Assembly (NCBI GenBank): GCA_029959195.1
Contig: CP114118.1
Coordinates: forward strand, 620,001 to 684,000
Length of the DNA stretch: 64,000 nucleotides
Origin: Dictyophora rubrovolvata
Taxonomy: Eukaryota; Basidiomycota; Agaricomycetes; Phallales; Phallaceae
Direction of reading: 5' to 3'
Made by a program: the position numbers and the translations under genes. This document shows, in pieces, positions 19,871 through 31,611 of the stretch (position 1 is its first letter; the number at the start of each line of letters is the position of its first letter). The notes under the pieces were generated by a model. The model was not told the origin of the DNA and did no database searches. It saw only the letters and a program-made list of their open reading frames with translations.

Positions 19871-22280
19871 TCACCAAACAAAGTATTCCCCATATAAATT
19901 CGGCGCTTCACCGCGAATAAATGCTTCCATCGTACGTTTAATAATGGCAGACCAAGGTAGACTGTTGTCGTCGGCTTCTTCAGAATGTCGCCATGGCCAA
20001 TGCCATTTACAAAACGAAATACATGAGACTTTACTAGTCTCATTTGATTGTGAAGTGTGAGCTGGATGCGACGAAAACCGATTTTCTGGCGTATGTGTAA
20101 AGTTCAACCCAAGCGAGGGGTACAGCTTTTCTAGTTCAATGGTATGTTCGGTAAGTTTGTTACCCCAGTTGGGATATTCCTTCTTCCCATCGAAGGGTGT
20201 CTGCCTAAGATATCACATTGTGTTAGATATTTGAAAAAAATCGGAACGCAATTACTTGCCATTGATTATGCCAATGGTATGCATATGCGCCCCGAAAGAA
20301 TCCGTCAAAACCCAAGAGTTCCGCTTCGTGACGTAAAGAGGACGGGGTTTGGAAGAAATCATTGAAACTAAATAACATTTCAACCTTCAGCGTTTTATTC
20401 ACCGCGAACTGAATAACCATGAACCTTTTGAATCCAGGGATAATCATCCGCCCCGTCTCGTACCCTTCGGTAGCCAACCACGCGGGATCAAACAACGCAA
20501 CGGGGAGCATCCAAAGCAATCCTTTCCGGCCATTAGGTTCTACAGGTAGAACAAGATCCATCTCCTCAACATATTTGCTTATCCCTTCCTTGGGATGAAA
20601 CTCCATCGTATCATCCTTTCTCCTCCAATCCCACCATTTCTTGCGTAAGGGCCCCCTTCTCGCTGCCCGGATCAGCATTTCTCCTAGCATACTTCCCTTA
20701 TTCATCTTCAAAACAGCTGTGTTGTACTCGTTTTTGATATGAGACCATCTATAAGCAAATGCGCCGCGATAACCCCAGAGCTCCTCCCAGTCGCGAAGAA
20801 ATATCGTATCGGCATCGATGTAAATTCCGCCGTACAAGTACGTAATAACAAATCGCGCCATATCGGAAACGATTGTGACGAATTTTGAGCTAGATATGTC
20901 GTATTTTTCCCCCTCATTTGTAACTGTTAACGTGTCGTCGCCATCGTTTTTCGTAAGACCCAAAGCCTCCCGCCAGCCTTCCAAGATATCACCCATCGCG
21001 TTCAGATGTTTAGCCACGTCCCAGAATTTAAACTCTATAATGTTTTGAAAGCGTGGGTGAAGAAACGGACGAGACCACATGTTTGATGCCAGCGTGCGGT
21101 GGAGTTCATGTTCGGCGTTTGCATTACGAGAAAGCGAATGGGGATCCCATATCCACACCCAAAGTTTTGGCCTACAGACAGGCTGGTGTGATAGTAATGA
21201 ACTCGAATTCTGGTCTAGTCCCAGATTTTGGGTATACAGAAATGAGAGAATTGCCATGTATGGATGGGATGTAAAGGGACCGCTCCAGAAAAGGTGAAAT
21301 ATGCGGGGATGATTGGGATCGCAAGGTGATGTGGAAATTTGAGTAGCAGATGTAGAAGTGCCAGGAGTTTCGCTCATATTAAAGTGTGTTAAACTCATTA
21401 GATCGGAATGGGTATAATACGGAAGAGGTATCTTAGTGCTTGACGATTGAGATATATGGATTGACTGATTGTTGAATCCGGTTCCCTTTTCAATGTAAAT
21501 ATATGAGCTTTCAAGAACGTTTGACTCCGAGTCCTTTTGAAAGAGATTCGTATCATCCAGACCGACACCGTGGCGGAGGAATTCAAGGCAGTCGCGAGAT
21601 GTCTTGTATAGGAATTAGAATAAAAGAATGAAAAATACCGAAGTAATAAAACATAGCATACTTGTTCGTTTTTGTAGTTGCAAGTGCGCATTATCACGTC
21701 AAAGTCGGCTATGCTCCCGGGCGGGGGTCGTTTTGGAAATAACGATGGGGCCGACGAATTTTCATTGGGAAAAAAACGGCCAATTGTTTGTGAATCGATA
21801 TATTGTCTTTGAAAACCAGCTCCAATTATCGGAGAGCGAGAGTCAATGTTGATTGTTTCATTAGGAAGGGCTGGGTTGTTGATGGACCCATCGCGAAGTT
21901 CCGTAACAATAGATTTTGGCACTATAAACGATAAAAAAATTCATTAAAATAGTATTCATCGTGGATCAGGAGAAAATAATAAGGAATATGCGAGTAAGGT
22001 GCCTTACAACCCGGCGTCCAGTGGCCGAACCGGGACAAAACCACGAAAAGAAGGCACATCGTTGTTTGGAAATCAAACACAAATACCCACAGTCTCTACT
22101 AGGATAGTGTCCACTTAATATCTCCCATTTCCAAACGCGCAAACTCTCGTGGATTGCGTGGTGGACAAGGTTGTTGGCGCCGGCGCTGTCAGGGCCACTG
22201 TTCTCGTTATAAAGGCGCCACACTAAACCGAGAAAAACGAGTATAGCCAGAGGTCGAAATAAGACGATAAAATGCCGCAT
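19871..22280 (-). CDS. GT32-type glycosyltransferase, paralogue 1, 708 aa, 4 exons
   Basis: Minus-strand join 22091-22280, 21662-21921, 20260-21602, 19871-20204. Type II membrane protein: one N-terminal membrane segment (FIVLFRPLAILVFLGLVW, about residues 4-21), stem, then a DxD glycosyltransferase domain (PRIFHLFWSGPF; GGIYIDADTIFLRDW with D413/D415; AFAYRW; YAYHWHNQW), as in the Gly_transf_sug/OCH1-like GT32 group. It probably transfers a sugar in the Golgi; donor and acceptor are unknown. Its paralogue at 54032-56335 supports every exon boundary. Intron 1 is 169 nt, unusually long here (63 nt in the paralogue), and intron 3 (20205-20259) has a GC donor (GCAAGT) instead of GT. The start was chosen at the Met just before the membrane segment. 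Confidence 0.8.
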
Positions 22281-23745
22281 TGTGAACTTCGGTCGAAAAC
22301 ACAGGCAACGCGGAGGAAACGAACTATTAGAATGGGCTGAGTATACATTACGATTGGAAAGTGGGAGTAAGGAGGAGGAGAGTATCGTCATTTTGATGAG
22401 CCTGAGCATCGGCGAGCGTGGCCCGCTCCTAGTACAGGTGCTTATGTAAATACACCTCGTGCAATGGTAAAATTTCACAGTCGAGTCGATTGTACGCCGC
22501 ACAGAAATAACAGCAATTGAATGATTGAGGAAGGATTGTACAGTAACTTGGTGGGTATGTTGTTGGGAGAATTATATCACTTGCTGAACGCCCTTATGTA
22601 TATTTAGAGTCAAATCACTGAGTGGTGACGAGACGACTGAGGCAAGAACGCTACCGCGAAGTTATTTTATCCACCGCGCGTTTCTGAACCAATTTGAGTT
22701 TATAGCGGCGCGTAATCTCTCTCAACTTTGAGGCTGACAAGTTCCCATACCTAGACAGCCAATAATGTGTGCATGCACGTATCCATAAAGGATTGCTTCA
22801 AACTTGCTCAAAGACGAAGCAGGAATAATAATGCTTATGCACAGGATGGCTGTAAATGCGCTTCGATCTGTGGAAGCATCAAACCCAATTTTTTTCGATT
22901 CATGCGCTATTTCTATGAATTGCTCCAATCAAAAAATTTCAATTGCGCCGAAAGTTCAACACTTCTGAATTGTCATAGTCTTTGACGACGGCATTACTGA
23001 TTCCGATACCACTAGTTGCAGACGCCGGTAGACGCTCAGATCACGAGTCTAGATCTAGAAAGTGCTGTGGCTTCACAAGTAGAGTTCCCCGTATCAATTT
23101 GCCGTGCTTTCATATTTACTGTTCTGTTGATTCTTCGTCTTGGTTTTCTCGCGCATATAGACAGTAAATATTTGAGGACAAAGAATCAACAAAGAATCGT
23201 TCCCAGCCATTTGGCCAAGCTAATAATATCAATTTACGTATGACGGGCTGCTTTACATATTGGATAACGTGATCTCAGACTGCGACGACTCCCCCAATTG
23301 TAAATTTGGTTAGGTTTTAGTTGTTTCATGTTTTGTATGTCCATCCATTTCTGGAGTCAAATTGGCGTCATTCCGAGTCGAGAGGGTGATATTTATGCAG
23401 TGTTTTTATAACGCGATACTTACATGTTAAGGTTGCATTCTCAAGCTTGAATCCCCCTCGAAGATAACTTTCAGCAAATAGGCTGGGCAGTTTCGAAATA
23501 GTAAACACAGGCCACATATGAATCAACTAGAGCTATTGGAATAGAAATCTGACACGATGGTGTGGTTGATGTTTTACGGTGGTCATTGGTATTGTATATT
23601 CAATACGCATAATACTATATATATATATATATATCATCTTATATAGTGCGACTGCCGTAATTGATGCCAAACATCCACCGCGAGAACAGCTTGGAATCTA
23701 GAATTATTCGACTGGAGAGCAACCGCCCAAAAACCTCGATGACGT
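22281..23745. other. Intergenic with a (TA)n microsatellite
   Basis: No gene recognised. A TA microsatellite of about 19 bp lies at 23616-23634, close to the 3' end of the FunK1 gene. Confidence 0.55.
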
Positions 23746-26100
23746 TCAGTGAAGCTCACTCTCCGCCACAGTATGCAAGCTAGCAGAATGAGAAGTCGAA
23801 GGCTTCATCTTTTTCCGACTTCCTTCATCAGTACTTTCCCGAGATCTTCGCCGACTATTCCCCGACTGGACATTTGTTGTCATCGTTTCTGATGGTTCCA
23901 CAAGTCCATGATCCACCGCAACATCATTCGCAGGCCAGTTTGCTGCTCCAAGAAATTTGTCAAATACCCCGATTGTCCATTGTGAATTCGCAATGGTCTC
24001 GAGTTTAGCTTTGTATTCATCAATCACCTCATTCTTCCGGGCGATTTCACGATCAGATTGTATTGTCCAGAAAGATGGCTGAGAGGGATCATCTGCATAC
24101 CGAACAGAGAATTGTCTAGTCAGCGTCCGAAGTAAATTGAAGAGATTTTCATTAGAAAATCCAGCTATTTTTAGCATTTTACCACTGCCTAAATGCTCGG
24201 ACTTGTAAAACCCTCCAAAACATTTCCCATTCCGGTCCCGATAGGAGTCATCGTAAGTGTTCTTCAAAAAACGAGTTAATGCGACGGGATCCGACCGAAC
24301 CAACTCATTATCTGTATATACAAACGCCATCCAAGTCAAGAGATGAACGAATGATTCTAGGTCATCCGTTAAGTTGTGCGGCCCCTCAGGCGTCACCACT
24401 TTACAGAGCAATCGAGCTGCCATGAACTGCCAAGTTCCCTGATATATTTGTTATAGATGGAATTGAAATATTAAACACCTCTCATACCGTTCTTTCAATT
24501 TCCCTTGGCGCTTGGTCCTCATTGTTACTCTTGGATAGATCCCAATCAATGAGAAGCGCTTGACCATTATAGATCATGACATTGTTCGCGCTAATATCTC
24601 TATGCAATATCCCCGTTTCTTCGTAAGCTTTCTGGTGTGCTAATAAAATCCTTAGGGAGACTGCATGAATGATTGTAGATAGTAGAACGCACCAATAATA
24701 GCTTGACGAATCACTTGTACAAGTTGTTTCGTCGACGAGAAGGTAGTAAGAGAAGACGCGACTTCTTTGAGAACTAACCGATAGTGTACGTGTTCGCGCA
24801 ATCGTTCAGGTAGATCAACGGCCCACGAAGGGTTCTCCTTCACAAGATCCTGAGTATGTGTTATATGGTCCATAATGTCTGCTCCATCGATAACCGTCGC
24901 TATGTAAGGCACTTCTTTTTCATGAAGTTTGGCGTAGATTTCGTGCTCAGGTTTCTGAGAGGCAAGACGCCAGGCATCCTTCAAAAACACAACGGCTTTG
25001 TGCTGTATTGAATAGGCTTGAAAAGATCTAGTAGAGCGACCCAGAGGGGACTTGCTGGATCCCATGTATGTTTTACGAGAGACAATATATCCACCTTCTT
25101 TGGGCGACACCGAAAACTGCAAAAGGGTGGCGCCGGGTGATAAATTGAGAGCCTCACGAGCAGCGGCAACATGGGTAGGCGATGGCTTGGTCACTGAGGT
25201 ATCCACTCCCCGTTGTTCTGGCGTCGCATGACTATACCGATGTAAGAATTGAGGAAGCGATGAATCGGTTAGCTTGATTTTTTCGGTGACAACTACCCCG
25301 GATCTGTCCCAGCGGAGTAACCTGAAATATGAAGGAAAAACAAGCAACGAGAAAACGTGCGTTCTGAATTGAGCGGATTGCTGGGCAGCTGCGTAGGAGG
25401 TGATTTGGCCCAAGGTATCTTTTGCTTTGGCGGTATCGCGTAATAATATCTTTTTAAGTCCATTTTTTTCGTCAACAAAGGGATCTTCAGCAGAGGCAAC
25501 TTTGAATTCCATCATTATATCAGGTCGGGTAGGATCGCTGAGTATCAGGTCGGTGGCGTCGGTGTAAACACAGACATCAGGACGAATAGTGATCGTATCA
25601 AAAACTTTCATGTCCTTAAAATGAGTGTCGCGGAGATGTAGTGACGGGCATAAGGGCTGCACGCTCTCGATCTGTGTGAAATTAATGATAACGACATCAA
25701 GAAGAAAAGAGATAGAACCAGAACTCACGAATACGGGGTACATGCTCTCTTCTTTGGTAAAGGATGCCAACTTTTGTATCTCGGTACGAAAATGCGTGAG
25801 ATCCGGATCGTTCAACTCGACGCTCGTTTTCGATAAATACATGTCTAAAAATAGTCGTGCTGGCATAGGACCGACGATTTTACCAGTAATTTCCTCCACC
25901 ATTCGAACAAGTCGGGTGTTTCTATTTCCCTTGTCAAATGAATTCTGGTCTTGACTTGAAAACTTGGCAGAAATAGGCGTGCTTTCTATTATGGGACTGC
26001 CTTTATTACTTTTCGGTGGTGTTGACCGCGTGGCAACTTCGATAGCAGACTGCCCGTTCTCGGTTTCGGGAGAGCTGTTTACTATGGGTGATGTGGTCAT
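23746..26100 (-). CDS. FunK1 fungal-type protein kinase, 731 aa, 4 exons
   Basis: Minus-strand join 25729-26100, 24693-25671, 24488-24639, 23746-24438; introns of 57, 53 and 49 nt. The N-terminal half (residues 60-320) carries the FunK1 features TRPDIMMEFKV, LGQITSYAAAQQSAQFRTHVF and LLRWDRSG. The catalytic loop is HRDISANN (H463, D465) and the metal-binding motif is DWD (482-484) in place of DFG, followed by GTWQFMAARLL. The C-terminus is basic (SRRRSRES, SRKKMKPS), possibly nuclear. FunK1 kinases are expanded in mushroom-forming fungi; substrates are unknown. The upstream in-frame extension to 26229 is hydrophobic and is rejected as 5' UTR. The 57-nt intron 1 has no stop and would read through if unspliced. 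Confidence 0.85.
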
Positions 26101-27674
26101 TTCAAGATGAACGCGAGAGAGTCGTCTAAACAAACTTACGAGTATTATATATAACAAGGTTAGGACAGAGGACAGAACAAATGGTCCCGGCACGGGGACA
26201 AGGACGAAGACAAAAGTGGTACTTAGCACGAAGCGCTTAGAGCGTGTGATAGCACGTGACGGACACGTAACACGAAGTAAATTTGTATAAAGTTATATGC
26301 GTCCTCCTTCGGACTCCTCCATTATCCATACACTGTGTACTTAATGCCAATCATTAAAGATTTTCAAAATTCTGTCGGATCACTCACAAAAAAAAAACGG
26401 CGTTGAGTTGTCGGTGGCAAAAGCGCGTGATTGGACGATGGTGTTTTGCTGTTAGCCGAATTACGTAAGTAATTGATCCCGTGCGTTTTTTTTTTGCCAT
26501 TGTGACGCCCGTGACGATGAGTGTCCGTGCTCTCCTCTTGATGTCATGTCCAATAAACTCTCAAATGTCTATTCTCCAATTTTCAAGCGGACCGTTGAAT
26601 TCCAGGCTGTTTGAAACCTCCTCTAACTCGTGACTCCAACCTCGATAGTCGGTAAATAGGATCCCGAGAAGTGCTCAGCCATGATGGCACCTGGCTTCTT
26701 TAACGGAATGCCTCTTGCGCGTGATCTTCGTCTGGAAATGGAAGACAGGTGTTGCTTTCATCGTGAGAGCTTTGTCTAAATTTGCTGGCATTTTAATTTC
26801 TCCATCAAGCCGGTATCGTGTTATGTTGTAGAGCCGCTCGCGGGACCGTAGTCACTGAAGGAAAAACATGTACGCGCGTCATTTCATGAAACCTCTCTTC
26901 CTCGCGAAACGTGGTAACCTATAATTGAAAAGTTTGAATTTCAATGTTATTCGATGGTTTGGTCTCGGAAGATCCTCGATTTATCATGACACTATGCCCT
27001 GGAAGCTTCTAGTGCCTTCAAAAGACCTTGATAGAAGAAGTCGATCGTCTGTCCGTTTAATGAGATATTCGAGGAAACTGGTCAAGCTGAGGTAGCAGTG
27101 TAGCGTTGATATTTTATCCGAGGACAGCGTTCGCTAAATCGATTTCCCCAGCAAAATGCTCTGTTGATCGATTAACAAACTTAATTTGAGATGACCCTGT
27201 CTGACCCCGTTACCCGCTCACATGATTCTGGCGTATCAAGTTGTCAGACAACTCGTTCTTTCCCAAAGAGCCCATTTGCATACACGTTCGGTAGACCAAC
27301 ATAAGTTTGCAAGTTTCTTTGTAAGTACGATCATAAACAGTGGAGCATTCAGCGGTAGGGAAAAAAGAGAAGTTTTCCCTCCGATTTTACGACGCATTTT
27401 TTTGAACATAATGGTGGGGCTAAGCATTTTATACCCTAAGAATAACCTCTTTACCCCGGAAAATATCCCTTCACGTGGATGGGTTCAGCATCAAGATCAT
27501 ATTTCTTAGAGGCGTCGACTTTTGCTTGCTTCACGGGCCGCTGCAGAACACTGGAGCGTTCAATCAAATTTTTCGCAACGCTCACAGGCGGAATACTCCA
27601 ACATTCATGTGTATAAAAAGTGCACTTTGTGGCAATGCGTATTCAGTATCGCCATCTTTATCCCGTTACAAGTC
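26101..27674. other. Intergenic, divergent promoter region of FunK1 and CE15
   Basis: No gene seen. The FunK1 promoter is at the left and the CE15 promoter at the right. A TATAAAA box lies at 27612-27618, 57 nt before the CE15 start. Confidence 0.6.
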
Positions 27675-28895
27675 ATGGTCTTCAAGTCCTCCTTCGCGGC
27701 TTTCTTACTACTACTGCCCGCTTTCGCGAGTAGTGCCAAAGTACCCTCCCTTCCTCCCGCCCCCGCGAGCTGTAGTGTTCTTCCTGAACGTCTCCCCGTT
27801 AGAAACGTAACCAAGCTCAATGACCCCTTCACCTTCTTAGACGGCCGCAAAGTACAAAATATCGAAGACTTCGCCTGCCGTCAAGCAGAAGTCAACGCTT
27901 TGTTCCAACGCATCGAACTTGGAACACTCCCACCCCGCCCTCAACACATCTCCAGCACATTCACCAACAACAACAATCTCACAATCAATGTATCCAATGA
28001 AGGCAAATCTATCTCCTTCAGCATGCTCATTCAATATCCCACTACTGGTGAAGGTCCATTCCCTGTCGTCATTGGCGTAGGCGGCGCAAGCATCCCAATC
28101 CCCTCCAACGTAGCTTTAATCAACTTCGACAACGACGATATGGCACAGCAGAACTCGGAAGCCAGCAGAGGGATAGGCAAATTCTTCGACCTCTACGGCG
28201 TTAACGCCACCGCTTCGTCGATGACTGCCTGGGCTTGGGCAATCAGTCGAATTATTGACGTTCTCGAAATGTCATCCGACCATCTCAACATCGATTTGGA
28301 CAGAATCGGTGTGACGGGTTGTTCGCGTGATGGAAAAGGCGCACTTGTCGCCGGTGCATTCGACCCGCGTATTCTTTTAACCATTCCCCAAGAGTCCGGT
28401 TCAGGTGGTGCAGGATGTTGGCGTATTTCTGATGTGATGTGGAACGAAGGAGTCGACACCCAAACTCTCATGGAAATTGTCCAAGAGAATGATTGGTTCT
28501 CCGTTGAATTCGAAAATTGGGTTAACCACACCACACTTCTTCCATTCGACCATCACATGCTTGCTGGATTGGTCTCTCCTCGTCCACTCTTCGTTATTGA
28601 CAACACCGATTACATCTGGTTAGGACCCGAGTCGGTGTGGGGATGCATGTCGACTGCGCACAAAGTATATGAAGCTTTGAATATCCCTGACCGGATGGGC
28701 GTATCTCAAATTGGCAACCATTCGCATTGCGATTTCCCGTCGGATCAACAAGCTCAATTATCCGCTTTCTTCGATAAATTCTTCTTTGGCGATACCAAGG
28801 CGAACACAAGTATCATTCAAACTGACGGTGCCAATGGTGCTAATGAATTTGCTGAGTCTCAATGGGTCGATTGGTCTATCCCGAATCTTGGATGA
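27675..28895 (+). CDS. Glucuronoyl (4-O-methyl) methylesterase, CE15, 406 aa, single exon
   Basis: Signal peptide at 1 to about 20 (MVFKSSFAAFLLLLPAF...SS), no CBM1 module. The nucleophile elbow is GCSRDGKGA (S217), the acid is in PQESGSGG (E240), and the catalytic histidine is in GNHSHC (H349/H351), which is the CE15 arrangement. The enzyme is secreted and cleaves ester bonds between glucuronic acid of xylan and lignin alcohols, so it fits a wood- or litter-degrading fungus. The gene has no intron although every other large gene here has several. A TATAAAA box lies at 27612. The start at 27675 is the Met beginning the signal peptide; an in-frame upstream extension to 27522 is not supported. 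Confidence 0.92.
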   Translation: MVFKSSFAAFLLLLPAFASSAKVPSLPPAPASCSVLPERLPVRNVTKLNDPFTFLDGRKVQNIEDFACRQAEVNALFQRIELGTLPPRPQHISSTFTNNNNLTINVSNEGKSISFSMLIQYPTTGEGPFPVVIGVGGASIPIPSNVALINFDNDDMAQQNSEASRGIGKFFDLYGVNATASSMTAWAWAISRIIDVLEMSSDHLNIDLDRIGVTGCSRDGKGALVAGAFDPRILLTIPQESGSGGAGCWRISDVMWNEGVDTQTLMEIVQENDWFSVEFENWVNHTTLLPFDHHMLAGLVSPRPLFVIDNTDYIWLGPESVWGCMSTAHKVYEALNIPDRMGVSQIGNHSHCDFPSDQQAQLSAFFDKFFFGDTKANTSIIQTDGANGANEFAESQWVDWSIPNLG

Positions 28896-29081
28896 AAGGT
28901 TGGCAGATGATCGCGCAAAAAATATTTTGTATACTTCTGTTGAGCATGTATTTTGGTCTTTTTGTATAAAAGAAAAACGGTCATTCGCATGTAAGAGTGA
29001 ACGGTGCTACATATGTATATCTAAACCTCAATCGCTGGCCCCGTGCATTTTATATATTGAATAGGTGAAGTCTTATCAACT

Positions 29082-29580
29082 TCTCGCAGAAACCGCCCGA
29101 GCCTGATCTGGACAAAATCTGACTTGTGCTGAAGGTACCTCCTGGTGGAGGCTGACAGAATCTGACTGAGTACTCAGGTTTAAATTTGAGGCCTGGCCAG
29201 TGCCGCAACGTCGGAAATATCGGATTAGATTTCTTTCAAGTAAGAAAGAAATTGTCACTTCGGAATCCTCTGTCACTGTATTGAACCACATCTTGTATTG
29301 TCATTTGATATTACACGATAGACTATAAATTACTCTATGTTATTATAATATAACCCTACTAGTAAACGTTTGTGCGTGGCATGCTTGTTTCTTCACTATG
29401 TTCAATAATATGATACTATTATTAGTTGGATGAGCGAATTTATCTCTCGATCAATATTAATTGCCACCTCAACAAAACCTAAGCTGAAACCGTTTCAAAG
29501 TTTATTAAAGGTTTATAAACCATAAAAAATCCATAAAAATGTCTTGATCGGTTAATAAACTGAAATCGATTTTTGCGACT
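29082..29580. mobile_element. Putative non-autonomous Plavaka-like element (MITE), about 499 bp
   Basis: The left end (TCTCGCAGAAACCGCCCGAG, then CCTGATCTGG...AATCTGAC...GCTGAAGGT) aligns with the reverse complement of the right end of the intact Plavaka over about 70 bp, with roughly three quarters of bases the same. The right end CGATTTTTGCGAC matches the Plavaka terminal repeat over 13 bp. No coding capacity. No clear target-site duplication is visible, so the exact ends are uncertain. Confidence 0.45.
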
Positions 29581-31555
29581 AATACGTGCGCAACAGGAGC
29601 GAACAGGAAGGAAAGGGAACCAAAGGATGAGCGTGAGTCAAGGAAAATAGTGTAGGATAGGAATTGTAAATGTAGAGGAGTGAAAAATAAGGTCGAAATA
29701 AAGCTTATCTGCTCGAATTCAAACTGAGAGAAAAGTTGCGATACAAAACTGAGGAATTCGATGATATTTTTATCTTGTCAAGACGGTTTTTTATATAAAT
29801 GTTTTTAATTCAGCGTCCGAGCGAAAATGGAACACTTGTAATCTAAATGTGAACAAAACGAGGTAAAACCATGTGGAAAAATAAATACATGGTCTGGGGA
29901 TTGGAATTTAAGGGAAAGGGAAAGGTTTCGCCGAATGATTAAAATGTGAAATAAGGGGAAAATATATAGACAAAACGTGAAAACCAAGAAAGCTAAATTT
30001 AAAGGCGGCACGGCCTTTATAATCGTCATATGGAACACAACCTCGGCGCATATACGACGGATGGGCTGTGCGAGTCTTGGTTATTCCGGCTCGGGTGGTA
30101 CTGAGCCCGAAGCGTCAATTCCTACCGTTTCTCCTTGTACGTTGTTCTCGTGCGCAACACGAGACGTTATGGCATTACACTCTAATGTTGTATCTTGTTT
30201 TCTGTTCAGTGTTGCATGGTTGCCAATCAAACCGATTGAACTGTTGAAGTCCGGGCGAAAAGAACAAGACCACTAAAATCTCTCGTCCTATTTAGGACTT
30301 TGCACCAATATTACCTGTGATAATCAACGACTATGGTCTTTCACGCACCCTTTACATTACCTCGAACTCTTTAATGTTGATGTTGCTTCACTGCCGAACT
30401 TGACGTAGCGTAATCTCTCATTTCCGAGGCTTGCGCTCATGCTGTGAAAGCAGCGTGGATAGCAAACACAGCTTGAAGCATCGTTTATAATTGGATTTCA
30501 CTCTTCACAGATTAATCTTGAATGAAAAAGTTTAGAATCGTAAAACATCTGTTGCCAAGTGCGTATTCTGTTTTTTCTTCTTGAGTTATATGGAAATAAT
30601 TCTGCTCACCCTTTTGATGATATCAAGATGTTGTCCTTCCCTTTCCATGATTAACGTATTTGGCAATTGTTAAGCGTCAGACACATTGAAACCTCGTCGG
30701 ACGGCAGGATTTTGGCAATTCTAGTGCCCAAATCAAGTGACTTTATAGTGGCTATGACTACGGGTTGGAGAAGTTATGGTCGTGAAGGGTGAGATCTATG
30801 TTTAGCATCTTCCACCCAATCTCTATAACACTTCAAAAACAATTGAGATAGTATCTTTGGGCTATGAATCTAGACATCGGACATAATGTACTCTTTTGGA
30901 AGCCAAAACACGCGTCGCAGAGTTGGCCAGTGTCCTGTAAGTGCTCGCGTGGATCCTTGCGTTTCAATGATTTAGGACCATTTTATGATTTCTCTTAGTT
31001 CGCGTAACGCATGTAATATTATATTTGGCAATTTTATACTCTTTTGAGCATCAATCACAATGATACATCATCGTACGTTGAGTTGAGACGTCTGAGTAAG
31101 ATCATGGTGCTGCAATCTCTGTACTATTAATTATAGCGCCACTTGGCACTTCATCAACGTTTTATCCAAATTCTCGTCAAAGAATTGTGGGTGCTCCCTA
31201 CCCCCCTGAATCGACTCACTCCCGCAACAAATCCACCTATTACTGAAGCAAGACTACTGGGGATTCAAACCTCCAGCCTTCAACGTTCAGCGTTTACCAG
31301 CCGTATTAGTTCAATCCTACTAATAAAACCTTCTCGTCGCATTGATCATTTAACTAATTAAATTTTGTAGTAAGGGGTAGAGTCCGAATGTCTTGTTGAT
31401 TATTTATCAATTTTCCGATTCCAAGCTAAAAAAACTTCGAAACTAATTCATTCAATGGCAATATCAACTGGGACATCAACTAAACTCACCCCCGAGTATT
31501 AAGTAGACTTGACTGTTGAGATGTTATCTGAGAATCTTTGACTTAGCATCTTTTC

Positions 31556-31565
31556 ACATATAAAA
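31556..31565 (+). promoter_or_regulatory. TATA box of SSP-E
   Basis: CATATAAAAT, 47 nt before the ATG at 31612. The other SSP genes have TATAAAA-like elements at similar distances. Confidence 0.6.
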
Positions 31566-31611
31566 TCCCAGCTTAGTTTGTTTAAGACCTACAACGTAAA
31601 GTTCACAAGTC

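Larger units (their letters stand above)
28896..31611. other. Gene-poor interval
   Basis: Holds the Plavaka-like non-autonomous element (29082-29580), and otherwise AT-rich DNA without a recognisable gene. A 99-codon frame at 29977-30276 has no supporting signal. Confidence 0.5.

Noticed and set aside
31240-31285. Possible tRNA on the minus strand (B-box-like GGTTTGAATCCCC)
   Set aside because: The conserved C56 is missing and no acceptor or anticodon stems could be folded.
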